A stretch of 64,000 bases of DNA from HXMU1420-13 sp034669965 (GTDB taxonomy: Bacteria > Bacteroidota > Rhodothermia > Balneolales > Balneolaceae), in NCBI GenBank assembly GCA_034669965.1, contig JAXMOK010000017.1, positions 1 through 64,000 on the forward strand. Reading direction: 5' to 3'. Shown here in pieces: positions 34,333 to 44,248 of the stretch; positions within the stretch are counted from its first letter, which is position 1, and every line of letters starts with the position of its first letter. The notes beneath the pieces were generated by a model that did no database searches, was not told where the DNA came from, and saw only the letters and a program-made list of their open reading frames with translations. The translations under genes were made by a program, and so were the position numbers.

Positions 34333-37300
34333 ATGCGAAATTACACGACACTGTCCTTTTTAGGAGCAGTTGTAATGCTGTTAACCGCTTGTTCGGGAAA
34401 TACTCGTTTCGAAAAAATATCTCCTTCAACATCGGGTGTGGATTTTGAAAATACCCTGGTAGAAGACACCACCTTCAACTTTCTTAATTACCTGTATTAC
34501 TACAACGGTGGAGGAGTTGCTGCCGGCGATATCAATAATGATGGCTTGGATGATCTCTTTTTCACCTCCAATCAAAATGAGAATAAATTATACCTGAACA
34601 GGGGAGAGTTTCAGTTTGATGACATCACCCAAAACGCAGGAATCATTCATCAGGAGGGAAGCTGGAGCACCGGTGTTGCTATGGCAGATGTAAATGGCGA
34701 TGGTTGGTTGGATATTTTTGTGAGCAATGTAAACTACTTGAGCAGAACCGGACATAATCAGCTTTTCATCAACAATCAGGATGAAACGTTCACTGAACAA
34801 TCGGCAACCATTGGCTTAGATTTCGAAGGATATTCGGTGCAGGCTGCTTTTTTTGATTACGATAAAGATGGAGACCTCGACCTTTTTCTTTTGAACCATT
34901 CAGTGCATTCCATCTACAGCTATGCTCCGATTGAATCGCGTGAACGGATCGATCCAAAATCCGGCGATAAACTCTATCGCAATGATGGGAATACGTTTAC
35001 CGAAGTCAGCGAACAAGCCGGGATTTTCAGTAGCGCGCTTGGCTTCGGCTTGGGGGTTACCATCAGCGATATAAACGAAGACGGCTGGCCGGATATTTAT
35101 GTAGCCAACGATTTCCACGAGGATGACTATTTGTACATCAACAATCAGGATGGCACATTCACCGAATCCATTCGCGAAGTGGTGCAGCATACCAGTCAAT
35201 TTAGTATGAGTGTAGATATTGCAGACATCAACAACGATGGAAAACAGGATATCGCTACTACCGATATGCTTCCTTACGAGGAGTCAATTCTGAAGAAATC
35301 GGGTGGCGGAGATACCTATCAGGTTGCCCGAATAAAAGAAAGTTATGGGTATTACCCGCAGTATTCGCGCAATATGCTGCAGTTGAATCGTGGTAAAACA
35401 CCATCCGGTTTGCCATTATACAGTGAAATCGGATATCTGGCAGGAATTGAAGCAACCGATTGGAGCTGGACTGGTTTACTGGCCGATTTAGACAACGATG
35501 GCTTTCGAGATTTTTACATCGCTAACGGAATTTTCCGTCGGCCCAACGATCTGGATTATATAAAATTTATTTCAGGTTCCGATGTGCAACTGTCACTACA
35601 ACAAGGAGTTAATCCCGAAAATCTGAAGTTAGTACAGCGCATGCCTCAGCTTAAAATCCCCAATGCTGTCTTTAGAAATAATGCCGATTTAACTTTTTCT
35701 GATCTATCAAAAGATTGGGGACTTGGTGACGAAAGCTACTCAAACGGCGCAGCTTATTCTGATTTGGATAACGATGGCGATCTAGATCTGATTGTAAATA
35801 ACGTAAACCAGCCGGCTTTCATCTATAGAAACGAAACCAACTCTGAAGATCAAAACAGTAGTTTTGTACAATTTCATTTGATGGGCGATGATGCCAACAC
35901 TTCGGGAATCGGGGCAAAAATTTGGGTGTATACAACCGGAACTCGTTTTGTGTTAGAACAATCTCCCGTTCGGGGATTTCAATCGTCGATGAGTCACACA
36001 CTACACTTGGGCTTGGGCGAAACCGATACTATAGATTCGATTCGGGTGATTTGGCCAGATGACAGAACCCAATTACTCACGAATAAATCAGCAAATACGC
36101 TCATTCATCTCGATCAGGCTTTTGCCAGAGATACATACTCTTATCAAAACGAAAAATACGAAACACCATTATTCAACGATGTGACTTCCGAGCTGGGTGT
36201 AAACGCAAAGCACACCGAAAATGAGTTCATCGATTTTGATAACGAACGTCTTATTCCTCATCAACTTTCTACACTCGGTCCGCCATTGGCAGTTGCAGAC
36301 GTGAACAACGATGGCTTGGAAGACTTCTTTATGGGGAATGCTGCTCTTCAAACAGGGGGGATTTGGATCCAAACATCAGAGGGAACCTTCCAGAAAAAGG
36401 AGAACCCCGAACTTTTCGAAGATCGTTTTAATGAAGACACCGACGCCCTCTTTTTTGATGCCAATGGAGATGAATTCCCGGATTTATTGGTGACAAGTGG
36501 CGGTGGACAAATAGTGGGGCAATTCCGAGAGTTGTTAGATCGATTGTATTTGAATCGTGGCGATGGTTCGTTTGCGTATTCCCAAACTTTTCCGGCCATG
36601 TACGCCAATTCATCGGTGGCCACGAATGGCGATTTTGACAACGATGGGGATGAGGATTTGTTCATCGGAGGATTAAGCGTTCCGGGATTGTATGGACTCG
36701 ATCCGGTTAGTTTCTTACTTCAAAATGATGGACGAGGTAATTTTACGGATGTAACCGACATTATCGCACCTCAACTGCGCAACGTAGGCATGGTAACCGA
36801 TGCACTTTGGATGGACAGCGATGAAGACGGCGATCAGGATTTAGTAGTGACGGGCGAATGGATGCCCATCAAAGTTTTTTCGAATATCTTAAGCGATGTA
36901 GCCAATGCAGATACCATCAGCACTATTTTTGAAGAAGTTACGGAAGAATCAGGTTTGTCAAATACGAAAGGGTGGTGGAATAGCCTTGACGTGGCAGATA
37001 TAGATTCAGATGGTGATTTGGATATCATTGCCGGAAATTTAGGATTGAATTCGTATTTAAATGCATCCTCGGAAGAACCGGTAAAGTTGTATTTAAATGA
37101 TTTCAACACTGATCAAAAGGCAGATCCAATCGTTGTTCGAACTGTTGATGGTAAAGAATATCCGTTAGCTATGGTGGATGAGTTGTTTGAGCAACTCACA
37201 GGTTTGCGTAAAAATTTTAAAAGTTACCAAGCGGTTTCATCTTACACTGTAACAGACTGGTTTTATCAAGCTGCACTAGACTCTTCCATTCAAAAAAAAG

Positions 37301-37695
37301 CAGAGATGTTTCAAAGTGTGATATTAGAAAACAATGACGGAGCTGAGTTTGGAATTCATCGATTGCCGGTGTCAGCTCAATTTGCTCCGATCTATTCTGC
37401 AACCACCTTCGATGCGAATGATGATGGTATCAACGACCTTTATCTAAATGGAAATTTCTATGGTGTTCGTCCGTTTTTGGGGCGCTATGATGCCAATTAT
37501 GGTGAAGTTTTGATTCAGGACTCTGCATTTTCGTTTTCCTCAGCACCTTTCGAAAGCATAGGTGAATATCACCGTAATCAAGTTCGAGATGTCGAATCTA
37601 TTTCGATTGGTGATGGCAGAACGGCACTATTGGTATCGCAAAATGATGGAGAACTCATTATACTATCCATAAATCAGTCTAAAGAGCAGAATTAA
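34333..37695 (+). CDS. VCBS/FG-GAP repeat lipoprotein with ASPIC/UnbV domain
   Basis: This 1120-residue lipoprotein (MLLTACSG) has many calcium-binding FG-GAP/VCBS motifs such as DINNDGLDDLF, DVNGDGWLDIF and DKDGDLDLFL, arranged as two seven-blade propellers. Between them is an ASPIC/UnbV domain (about residues 520-590: GIGAKIWVYTTG, RGFQSSMSHTLHLGLG, IRVIWPD). Such proteins accompany SusC/SusD systems in marine Bacteroidota; their biochemical role is not established. The next gene, a haloperoxidase-like lipoprotein, follows five bases later, so the two are an operon. Two paralogues are at 44249 and 50812. Confidence 0.85.
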   Translation: MRNYTTLSFLGAVVMLLTACSGNTRFEKISPSTSGVDFENTLVEDTTFNFLNYLYYYNGGGVAAGDINNDGLDDLFFTSNQNENKLYLNRGEFQFDDITQNAGIIHQEGSWSTGVAMADVNGDGWLDIFVSNVNYLSRTGHNQLFINNQDETFTEQSATIGLDFEGYSVQAAFFDYDKDGDLDLFLLNHSVHSIYSYAPIESRERIDPKSGDKLYRNDGNTFTEVSEQAGIFSSALGFGLGVTISDINEDGWPDIYVANDFHEDDYLYINNQDGTFTESIREVVQHTSQFSMSVDIADINNDGKQDIATTDMLPYEESILKKSGGGDTYQVARIKESYGYYPQYSRNMLQLNRGKTPSGLPLYSEIGYLAGIEATDWSWTGLLADLDNDGFRDFYIANGIFRRPNDLDYIKFISGSDVQLSLQQGVNPENLKLVQRMPQLKIPNAVFRNNADLTFSDLSKDWGLGDESYSNGAAYSDLDNDGDLDLIVNNVNQPAFIYRNETNSEDQNSSFVQFHLMGDDANTSGIGAKIWVYTTGTRFVLEQSPVRGFQSSMSHTLHLGLGETDTIDSIRVIWPDDRTQLLTNKSANTLIHLDQAFARDTYSYQNEKYETPLFNDVTSELGVNAKHTENEFIDFDNERLIPHQLSTLGPPLAVADVNNDGLEDFFMGNAALQTGGIWIQTSEGTFQKKENPELFEDRFNEDTDALFFDANGDEFPDLLVTSGGGQIVGQFRELLDRLYLNRGDGSFAYSQTFPAMYANSSVATNGDFDNDGDEDLFIGGLSVPGLYGLDPVSFLLQNDGRGNFTDVTDIIAPQLRNVGMVTDALWMDSDEDGDQDLVVTGEWMPIKVFSNILSDVANADTISTIFEEVTEESGLSNTKGWWNSLDVADIDSDGDLDIIAGNLGLNSYLNASSEEPVKLYLNDFNTDQKADPIVVRTVDGKEYPLAMVDELFEQLTGLRKNFKSYQAVSSYTVTDWFYQAALDSSIQKKAEMFQSVILENNDGAEFGIHRLPVSAQFAPIYSATTFDANDDGINDLYLNGNFYGVRPFLGRYDANYGEVLIQDSAFSFSSAPFESIGEYHRNQVRDVESISIGDGRTALLVSQNDGELIILSINQSKEQN

Positions 37696-37700
37696 AAACA

Positions 37701-39050
37701 ATGAATCGATTTATAACCTCACTCAGCGTTTTCACTTTAATCGTATGTATAGTCTCAGGCTGTCAGGAGATTAAAAGCCCGGAAGAAGCCGGCGCAACTA
37801 ACCCCGATCTACTACACGATGCCATGGAGCAAGTGACAGACATTATGGTGCACGATATTTTCTCACCACCAATTGCAAGTCGGGTACATAGCTATGCATC
37901 TATTGCTGCTTACGAAGCAATGGCACTGAATATTCCTGACTATCGAAGTTTAGCAGGGCAAATCAATGAATTTACCGAAGGGCCAAAAAGTGAAGATGAA
38001 AACGTTGTGCTAGAATTGGCAAGTTTACATGCCTTTTTCGAAATAGGGGACGAGTTACTTTTTTCAACTGAAATGCTGGATGTTTATCGAGACTCGGTGT
38101 ATAAGCAACTACAAGAAAATGGGCTTTCTAAGAAACAGCTGGAAGCTTCTGTTGCCTATGGGGATGAAGTTGCAGCGCATGTAATCGCCTATCTAAATAC
38201 CGATAATTACAAAGAAACGCGCGGCACCGAAAAGTATCCGGTAACCGACGAACCCGGGCGTTGGATTCCAACCCCACCGTCATATATGGATGCCATTGAA
38301 CCAAGCTGGAATAAAATCCGACCATTCGTACTAACCAGTGCCGATCAATTTAAACCGGTGCCTCCGGTTCCATTCAGTCTTGATGAAGGTTCGGAATTCT
38401 ACAAGCAAACCTATGAGGTGTACGAAATCGGTGAAAACCTAACCGACGAACACATAGAAATCGCTAAATTCTGGGATTGCAACCCATTTGCAATGCAATT
38501 GCGTGGTCATTTCATGTTTTCGATCAAGAAATTAACTCCCGGTGGGCATTGGATGGGCATTGCAGGTATTGTTGCAAACTCAGTGGAAGCTGATTACGCA
38601 AAAACTGCCGCTACCTATGCATTAACATCAATAGCTGTATTTGATGGATTCATTAGCTCCTGGGATGAAAAATTCAGAAGTAATCTAATTCGTCCTGAAA
38701 CAGTGATAAATCAACACATCGACCCAGAGTGGGTACCTTTGCTTCAAACGCCACCATTTCCGGAATACACCAGTGGTCATAGTGTAATATCTCGGGCAGC
38801 TGCCGAGGCGCTTACATCCATTTATGGGGATGAGTTCTATTTTGAAGATACTACCGAGCTTAAGTATGGCCTGCCGGTTAGGTCGTTTAATTCATTCATT
38901 GAAGCTTCAGACGAAGCAGCCGTGAGTCGCCTTTATGGTGGCATTCATTATCGCATGGCAGCGGAACATGGTATTACACAAGGCAAAGGAGTAGGTACTT
39001 TTGTAACCAGTCAAATCAGCCTTGAGAATGAGCCCATTGCTGAAAATTAA
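37701..39050 (+). CDS. Vanadium-dependent haloperoxidase-like (PAP2 family) lipoprotein
   Basis: The 449-residue protein has a lipoprotein signal (CIVSGCQE). The PAP2/vanadium-binding motifs are KFRSNLIRPETVI (Lys/Arg), FPEYTSGHSV with Ser-Gly-His, and RLYGGIHYRMA with Arg and the vanadate- or phosphate-binding His. These fit the family of vanadium haloperoxidases and related acid phosphatases found beside VCBS lipoproteins. Whether it oxidises halides or removes phosphate cannot be decided by eye. It is coupled to the preceding VCBS gene. Confidence 0.85.
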   Translation: MNRFITSLSVFTLIVCIVSGCQEIKSPEEAGATNPDLLHDAMEQVTDIMVHDIFSPPIASRVHSYASIAAYEAMALNIPDYRSLAGQINEFTEGPKSEDENVVLELASLHAFFEIGDELLFSTEMLDVYRDSVYKQLQENGLSKKQLEASVAYGDEVAAHVIAYLNTDNYKETRGTEKYPVTDEPGRWIPTPPSYMDAIEPSWNKIRPFVLTSADQFKPVPPVPFSLDEGSEFYKQTYEVYEIGENLTDEHIEIAKFWDCNPFAMQLRGHFMFSIKKLTPGGHWMGIAGIVANSVEADYAKTAATYALTSIAVFDGFISSWDEKFRSNLIRPETVINQHIDPEWVPLLQTPPFPEYTSGHSVISRAAAEALTSIYGDEFYFEDTTELKYGLPVRSFNSFIEASDEAAVSRLYGGIHYRMAAEHGITQGKGVGTFVTSQISLENEPIAEN

Positions 39051-39578
39051 AGCAACTATTTAAGTTGTTGAAATAAATAAATATATATCCTTTTAACATG
39101 GTATTGGAAAAATTCTCTCATTTTCATTGGCAAATGAATCCGTTATAAGCAATGCGAGAGGAAAATGAGATGGATTTAAATAAATCAAACAGTCAATTTT
39201 CCAATAATTTTGATTTAGATTTTAGCGATTGATCGCATTATTATTATACCTACAAGTTATTAATAATTCGGGAATTGCCACTCTAGACATCGCCAATTAA
39301 GTAAATTGATCGAGTAATTTATTTAATGTTAAAGTGTTTAGCTTAAAAGAATTATTAAACTCTCTGGGAATTTTTCCCATAATTGTACGAATTTATTTCA
39401 GTTGCTATTTACAACTAGTATGCCCATTTTTTTGGTGGAGTCAGGAACACTCACTATGGTCATCTTCGTAATCACTCACAAACTAGCTTTGGAAGCGCTA
39501 CTATATAATATCAGCAGCGATTACATGCATAGTTTCCCTACTCATTCTCAATCTAACCTATAATTTAAATTCTTAGTT
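39051..39578 (+). promoter_or_regulatory. 528-base control region of the SusC/SusD operon
   Basis: No gene is seen. The region is AT-rich and contains the candidate operator at 39366-39383. The long untranslated leader is typical before SusC-type genes; no riboswitch or terminator was identified. Confidence 0.5.
39366..39383 (+). promoter_or_regulatory. Candidate operator, dyad GGGAA-N3-TTCCC
   Basis: GGGAATTTTTCCCATAAT is a short dyad plus ATAAT, and matches 15 of 18 bases of the site at 10055-10072 ahead of the glucan locus. A shared regulator is one explanation. Confidence 0.38.
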
Positions 39579-42500
39579 ATGCTCAAAAATTGGATATCAT
39601 CCAAGATGCTGGCTCGGATTGCAAAATCTTTCCTATGCTTGGCATTGGGAGTATTCTTAGTAATTCTGGCTACGGATACAAGTTCAGCACAATCAAGACG
39701 TACAATTACAGGTACTGTTACTGATGCAGCCGACGGGATAGGAATTCCGGCGGTAAACGTATTAGTTAAAGGTACTTTAATAGGTACATCCACTAGTGTA
39801 GACGGTACATACTCACTCTCTGTACCCACAGATGCAGCTACCTTAGTTTTTTCTTCAATCGGTTATGTAACTATTGAAGTTGAAATCGACGGACGCAGCA
39901 CAATCGACGTTGAAATGTCGCAAGACATTCAGTTCCTCGATGATGTTGTTGTTGTCGGCTACGGTGCTCAAGACGAAAAAGAAATTACTTCTTCTGTTGC
40001 CACAATTGGCGAAGCAGAATTCAACCAAGGGAATGTGAATGCCCCTGCACAACTATTGCAAGGTAAAGTTCCCGGTTTAAGTATCTACAACAAAGGGGGA
40101 GATCCAAACTCTACTCCAACCATCCGACTTCGTGGTATCTCTACAGTGGGTGCAAACACCGAACCATTAGTAGTAATTGATGGCGTAATTGGTGCTTCAC
40201 TTGATAACGTAGATCCAAATGATATTGAGTCTATCAACGTATTAAAGGATGGTTCTGCTGCTGCTATTTACGGTACGCGTGGTTCTTCCGGTGTAATTCT
40301 AGTAACTACTAAGAAGGGTGTTCGTGCTTCAACTGGTTCATCAGGAGATGATAACACTCAGTTTGATTATAATGGCTATTTAGCAATCGATGCGGTTCAA
40401 AACCAAATAGATAATATGTCTGCGCAAGAATACATTGATGCAGGTGGTAATGATTTAGGTGGTGATACTGACTGGGTTGATGAAGTAACCAGAACCGCTC
40501 TGTCTCAAGTACATAATCTGTCTGTTTCTGGTGGCTCACAAAATACTATTTACCGAGTATCTACAAACATTCGAAACATTAATGGTATTCTTGAAGGTTC
40601 GGGCTTCGATCAAATCAATGCGCGTGCTAATATCAATCATACTGGCTTAGATGATAGATTAAACCTGACTATGAATGTTTCGGCTACTAAAAGAGAGTCT
40701 CAATATTCATTCAATGAAGCTCTTCGTTACGCAGCACTTTATAATCCTACAGCACCTATTCGATTTGATAATGGGCAGTATTTTCAAGCTATCTTGTTTG
40801 ACAACTTTAATCCGGTTGCAATTCTTGATCAGAATGTAAATGAAGGAGAAAACAAGGATATTAACTTTAACCTACAGGCCGAGTTTTCAATAACAGATGA
40901 CATTTCTGTTAATGCCAATATTGGACAACAGTACAATTCAATTGTAAATGGTGAGTATTACCCAAGTACTTCATTCTTTCGCGGTTTAAATGCGGGTGGA
41001 TTAGCTCGAAGATTTTTTGAAGATCGCGAGTTTACTTTGTTTGAAACTTATGCAAATTATCGCAACTCAATTGATAAGTTAGATCTTGCTGCAACAGTAG
41101 GGTATTCTTTTCAAGAAGAATTCTATGAAAACTTCTTCATTTCTGCAGATAACCTTCCAACCGATGAGCTTGGATACTATGGGATTGACTTAACTCCTGT
41201 TGAAGTAACATCGGCATTAAGAGATGGTTTTGATATTCAATCATTTGCTTCACCAAACGAAAGAATTTTAGCCTACTTCGGTAGACTTAATCTAACTTTT
41301 GATAACTCAATATTTTTGAATGCATCTTTACGACAAGAAGGTTCTACCAAATTAGGTAACGACAACCGTTGGGGACTTTTCCCTGCAGCAGGTGTTGGTG
41401 TAGATGTTTTAAGCTATGCTCCTTTAGATTTCATGACTCAACTAAAAGTTCGACTTGGTTATGGAGTAACAGGTGCGCTACCAAACGATTCTGGATTATC
41501 TCAAGCTCAGTACGAATACGTTAGAGACCAGGGTGGTTTCTATCGTGCATCATTAGATCCCAACCCAGATTTAAAATGGGAAGAAAAAACTGAGATTAAT
41601 TTTGGTGTTGACTATGCACTTATGGATGATAGAATCAGTGGTTCGCTTGATATCTATACTCGAACAATTAATGATTTCATTCTTGAAGTTGCGATTCCAG
41701 CTGCTGAGTCAATAACTGGTGCAGAAACTCAATATCAGAATGTTGGTGAGCTGAAAACAAATGGTATGGAATTTTCGATTAATTATGACGCAATTGTAGA
41801 TCAGAATATGAGCTGGACAACCGGTCTTGTTTTCAGTACCTACAACACGACATTAGAAGAGTTTACCATTGACGAGCAGATGAGAGCGAATCTTGGTGCT
41901 CCTGGTCAAAACTCAACCAGTATGGTAAGAGTTGCTGTAGGTGAAGAAATAGGACAGATTTGGGGGCCGGTTTTTGATGGTGTAGCCGCTGACGGATCTC
42001 CAACTTTCAAAGACTTAAACGGTGATGGGCAAGTCATTGGAGATCCTGGTAGTGCATTAGCAGATGATGGCGATTTCCAAGCACTTGGAAATGGTATCCC
42101 AGATTTCGAATTAGGTTGGACTAACACTTTTTCTTATGAAAATTGGGACGTAAATGCATTTTTCAGAGGAGCTTTTGGTCACAGCTTAGTAAACACTTTC
42201 CGTGCATTCTACGAGCCGATCGATCCGGGCGCAATCAATTCTTATAACAGAATTAAAAGCGATAAATCTGTTGATGGTTTAACCGTTTCTCAATTCAGCT
42301 CTCTATATGTAGAAAAAGCCGATTTCGTGAAACTCGATAACTTCACAGTTGGTTATAATTTCGATGTAAGTAATAACACTACATTTAGAAAGCTTAGAGC
42401 ATACTTAAGTATTCAAAATGCGTTCACAATTACAAATTACTCAGGTCTCGACCCTGAGCCGGTGCTTCAAGACTTTGGCACTGTAGATAATGGTGGACGT

Positions 42501-42599
42501 CCGTCTACTACTCCTGATGTACTCTCACCGGGTATCGACAGACGATATAATTATTTCACCGCACGTACATTTACGTTTGGTGTCAATATTGGTTTTTAA
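39579..42599 (+). CDS. susC: SusC/RagA-type TonB-dependent outer-membrane transporter
   Basis: The 1006-residue protein has a signal sequence (SFLCLALGVFLVILATDTSS), a CarboxypepD_reg-like domain (RTITGTVTDAADGIGIPAVN), a TonB-box region (DDVVVVGYGAQ), a plug domain (LLQGKVPGLSIYN, TIRLRGIST, EPLVVIDGV, INVLKDGSAAAIYGTRGSSG) and a long beta-barrel ending TARTFTFGVNIGF. These are the marks of SusC/RagA transporters that import bound oligosaccharides or peptides with TonB energy. SusD follows 18 bases later. The substrate cannot be inferred from neighbours, which are VCBS lipoproteins rather than glycosidases. Confidence 0.95.
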   Translation: MLKNWISSKMLARIAKSFLCLALGVFLVILATDTSSAQSRRTITGTVTDAADGIGIPAVNVLVKGTLIGTSTSVDGTYSLSVPTDAATLVFSSIGYVTIEVEIDGRSTIDVEMSQDIQFLDDVVVVGYGAQDEKEITSSVATIGEAEFNQGNVNAPAQLLQGKVPGLSIYNKGGDPNSTPTIRLRGISTVGANTEPLVVIDGVIGASLDNVDPNDIESINVLKDGSAAAIYGTRGSSGVILVTTKKGVRASTGSSGDDNTQFDYNGYLAIDAVQNQIDNMSAQEYIDAGGNDLGGDTDWVDEVTRTALSQVHNLSVSGGSQNTIYRVSTNIRNINGILEGSGFDQINARANINHTGLDDRLNLTMNVSATKRESQYSFNEALRYAALYNPTAPIRFDNGQYFQAILFDNFNPVAILDQNVNEGENKDINFNLQAEFSITDDISVNANIGQQYNSIVNGEYYPSTSFFRGLNAGGLARRFFEDREFTLFETYANYRNSIDKLDLAATVGYSFQEEFYENFFISADNLPTDELGYYGIDLTPVEVTSALRDGFDIQSFASPNERILAYFGRLNLTFDNSIFLNASLRQEGSTKLGNDNRWGLFPAAGVGVDVLSYAPLDFMTQLKVRLGYGVTGALPNDSGLSQAQYEYVRDQGGFYRASLDPNPDLKWEEKTEINFGVDYALMDDRISGSLDIYTRTINDFILEVAIPAAESITGAETQYQNVGELKTNGMEFSINYDAIVDQNMSWTTGLVFSTYNTTLEEFTIDEQMRANLGAPGQNSTSMVRVAVGEEIGQIWGPVFDGVAADGSPTFKDLNGDGQVIGDPGSALADDGDFQALGNGIPDFELGWTNTFSYENWDVNAFFRGAFGHSLVNTFRAFYEPIDPGAINSYNRIKSDKSVDGLTVSQFSSLYVEKADFVKLDNFTVGYNFDVSNNTTFRKLRAYLSIQNAFTITNYSGLDPEPVLQDFGTVDNGGRPSTTPDVLSPGIDRRYNYFTARTFTFGVNIGF

Positions 42600-42617
42600 C
42601 TTAAAAAACTATAGAAA

Positions 42618-44180
42618 ATGAAATTATTAAATAGATTATTTTTAATACTTATAGCCTCATCGTTGGTGTATTCATGCGCCGATCTTGATGAGAATCTTAA
42701 CGGAGGGCTTACTGGTGTAACTGAGGAGTCTGATGTGAATAATCCAGATTTTGGCAAAACTCCAAATGTAAATGGAAACATTCCAAATGATGGATTAAGT
42801 CCTGCTTATGCAGAATTATTAAATGGTACAGCTAACCATGGTGGATACTTTTCAATTACTGAAGTTTCAACCGATGAAGCAGTTATTACCCAAAAAGGTG
42901 GTGACTGGTTTGATGGCGGTATCTGGCTAAATATGCATCGCCATGATTTTCGATCAACTAATCCTGGACTAAATGGTGCGTGGACACAAAGCTATGGTGG
43001 TGTGAATCAATGTAATACATTATTGGCAGGTGGAAATTTAGATGCAAATCAAACAGCTCAATTAAGAGTTTTGAGAGCATATTTCTACTGGCGTTTAATG
43101 GATACCTTTGGTAGAATTAAAATTGTAACAGCCCCTAATCAAAACTCACCACAGGTTGATAGACCAGAAGTTTATCAATTTGTAATTGATGAGATTACTG
43201 CTGCTATCCCAGATTTGGGAACTGATAATGGCTACTCTCGAATCAATGAGTTCACTGCTTATGCAATGTTGGCTAAACTTTACCTTAACGCTGAAGTTTA
43301 TACTCGTCCTTACCCATATATTCCTGATACAGGCACACCGGCTTGGCAAGATGCTATTGATGCAGCTGACTATGTAATAAATAATGGTAGTTTTGATTTA
43401 CACTCTGAATTTTCAGAGGTTTTCGATCCGGCAAATGTTGATAATGTAGAGCATATCTTTATTGTACCATTTGATGAATCAACTGGTGCAGGAATGAATT
43501 TTGCTCAAATGACTCTTCACTATCCGTCACAATTGACCTTTGATTTACAAAATCAACCTTGGAACGGATACTCTACATTGGAGGAATTCTACAATTCTTT
43601 TGATGATAACGATGACCGTAAAGAAGCATCATTCATTGCAGGCGCACAAACCGACTTGAATGGTAACCCAATCTTGGATGTAGCTTTTGATAAAGCTGAT
43701 CCTGATGGAGCGCCTATAAACTACACACCTGCAATTAATGAGCTGGCTCCTAATGGATCTCGTCAAGCGGGTGCTCGTTTAGGTAAGTTCTCATTTAAAA
43801 TCGGTCAGGGTAATGAGATGGATAACGATTACACCATTCTTCGGTATGCCGATGTTTTGATGGTGAAAGCCGAAGCTGAAGCAAGACTTTCAGGCAATTG
43901 GAGTAATGCAACTACTCTAGGTTTGGTTAATCAAATCAGAACTAGAGCGAATGCAAGTACTTATTCTTCTCTAACCGAAGGTGAATTTCTTTCAGAGCTA
44001 GGTCGTGAGTTCTTCCAGGAATCTAAGCGTAGAATGGATCTCATTCGTTTCGACGCTTGGGGTAATTCTTGGTGGGAAAAAGATGGTCATAGCGATAGCT
44101 ACAAAAACGTTATGCCTATCCCTCTAGATCAAATTAATGCAACCACTGATGGTTCATTAACTCAACATGCTGATTACTAA
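42618..44180 (+). CDS. susD: SusD/RagB-type surface lipoprotein
   Basis: The 520-residue protein has a lipoprotein signal (SLVYSCAD) and the SusD TPR-like fold: QCNTLLAGG, AQLRVLRAYFYWRLMDTFGR, YAMLAKLYLNAEVY and a C-terminal NQIRTRAN...LGREFFQESKRRMDLIRF. It would cap the SusC pore and bind the substrate. It is the only SusD in the window. A terminator at 44206-44241 closes the pair. Confidence 0.95.
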   Translation: MKLLNRLFLILIASSLVYSCADLDENLNGGLTGVTEESDVNNPDFGKTPNVNGNIPNDGLSPAYAELLNGTANHGGYFSITEVSTDEAVITQKGGDWFDGGIWLNMHRHDFRSTNPGLNGAWTQSYGGVNQCNTLLAGGNLDANQTAQLRVLRAYFYWRLMDTFGRIKIVTAPNQNSPQVDRPEVYQFVIDEITAAIPDLGTDNGYSRINEFTAYAMLAKLYLNAEVYTRPYPYIPDTGTPAWQDAIDAADYVINNGSFDLHSEFSEVFDPANVDNVEHIFIVPFDESTGAGMNFAQMTLHYPSQLTFDLQNQPWNGYSTLEEFYNSFDDNDDRKEASFIAGAQTDLNGNPILDVAFDKADPDGAPINYTPAINELAPNGSRQAGARLGKFSFKIGQGNEMDNDYTILRYADVLMVKAEAEARLSGNWSNATTLGLVNQIRTRANASTYSSLTEGEFLSELGREFFQESKRRMDLIRFDAWGNSWWEKDGHSDSYKNVMPIPLDQINATTDGSLTQHADY

Positions 44181-44205
44181 TTAATCATTGTTGAACAACA
44201 AATTC

Positions 44206-44241
44206 ATAGGGTTGCTATATTTATAGCAGCCCTATTTTTTT
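44206..44241 (+). terminator. Rho-independent terminator after susD
   Basis: ATAGGGTTGCTATA (44206-44219) pairs with TATAGCAGCCCTAT (44222-44235), one wobble pair, followed by a T run. It separates susCD from the VCBS gene, which starts 8 bases after the T run and may depend on read-through. Confidence 0.85.
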
Positions 44242-44248
44242 ATCCGAT

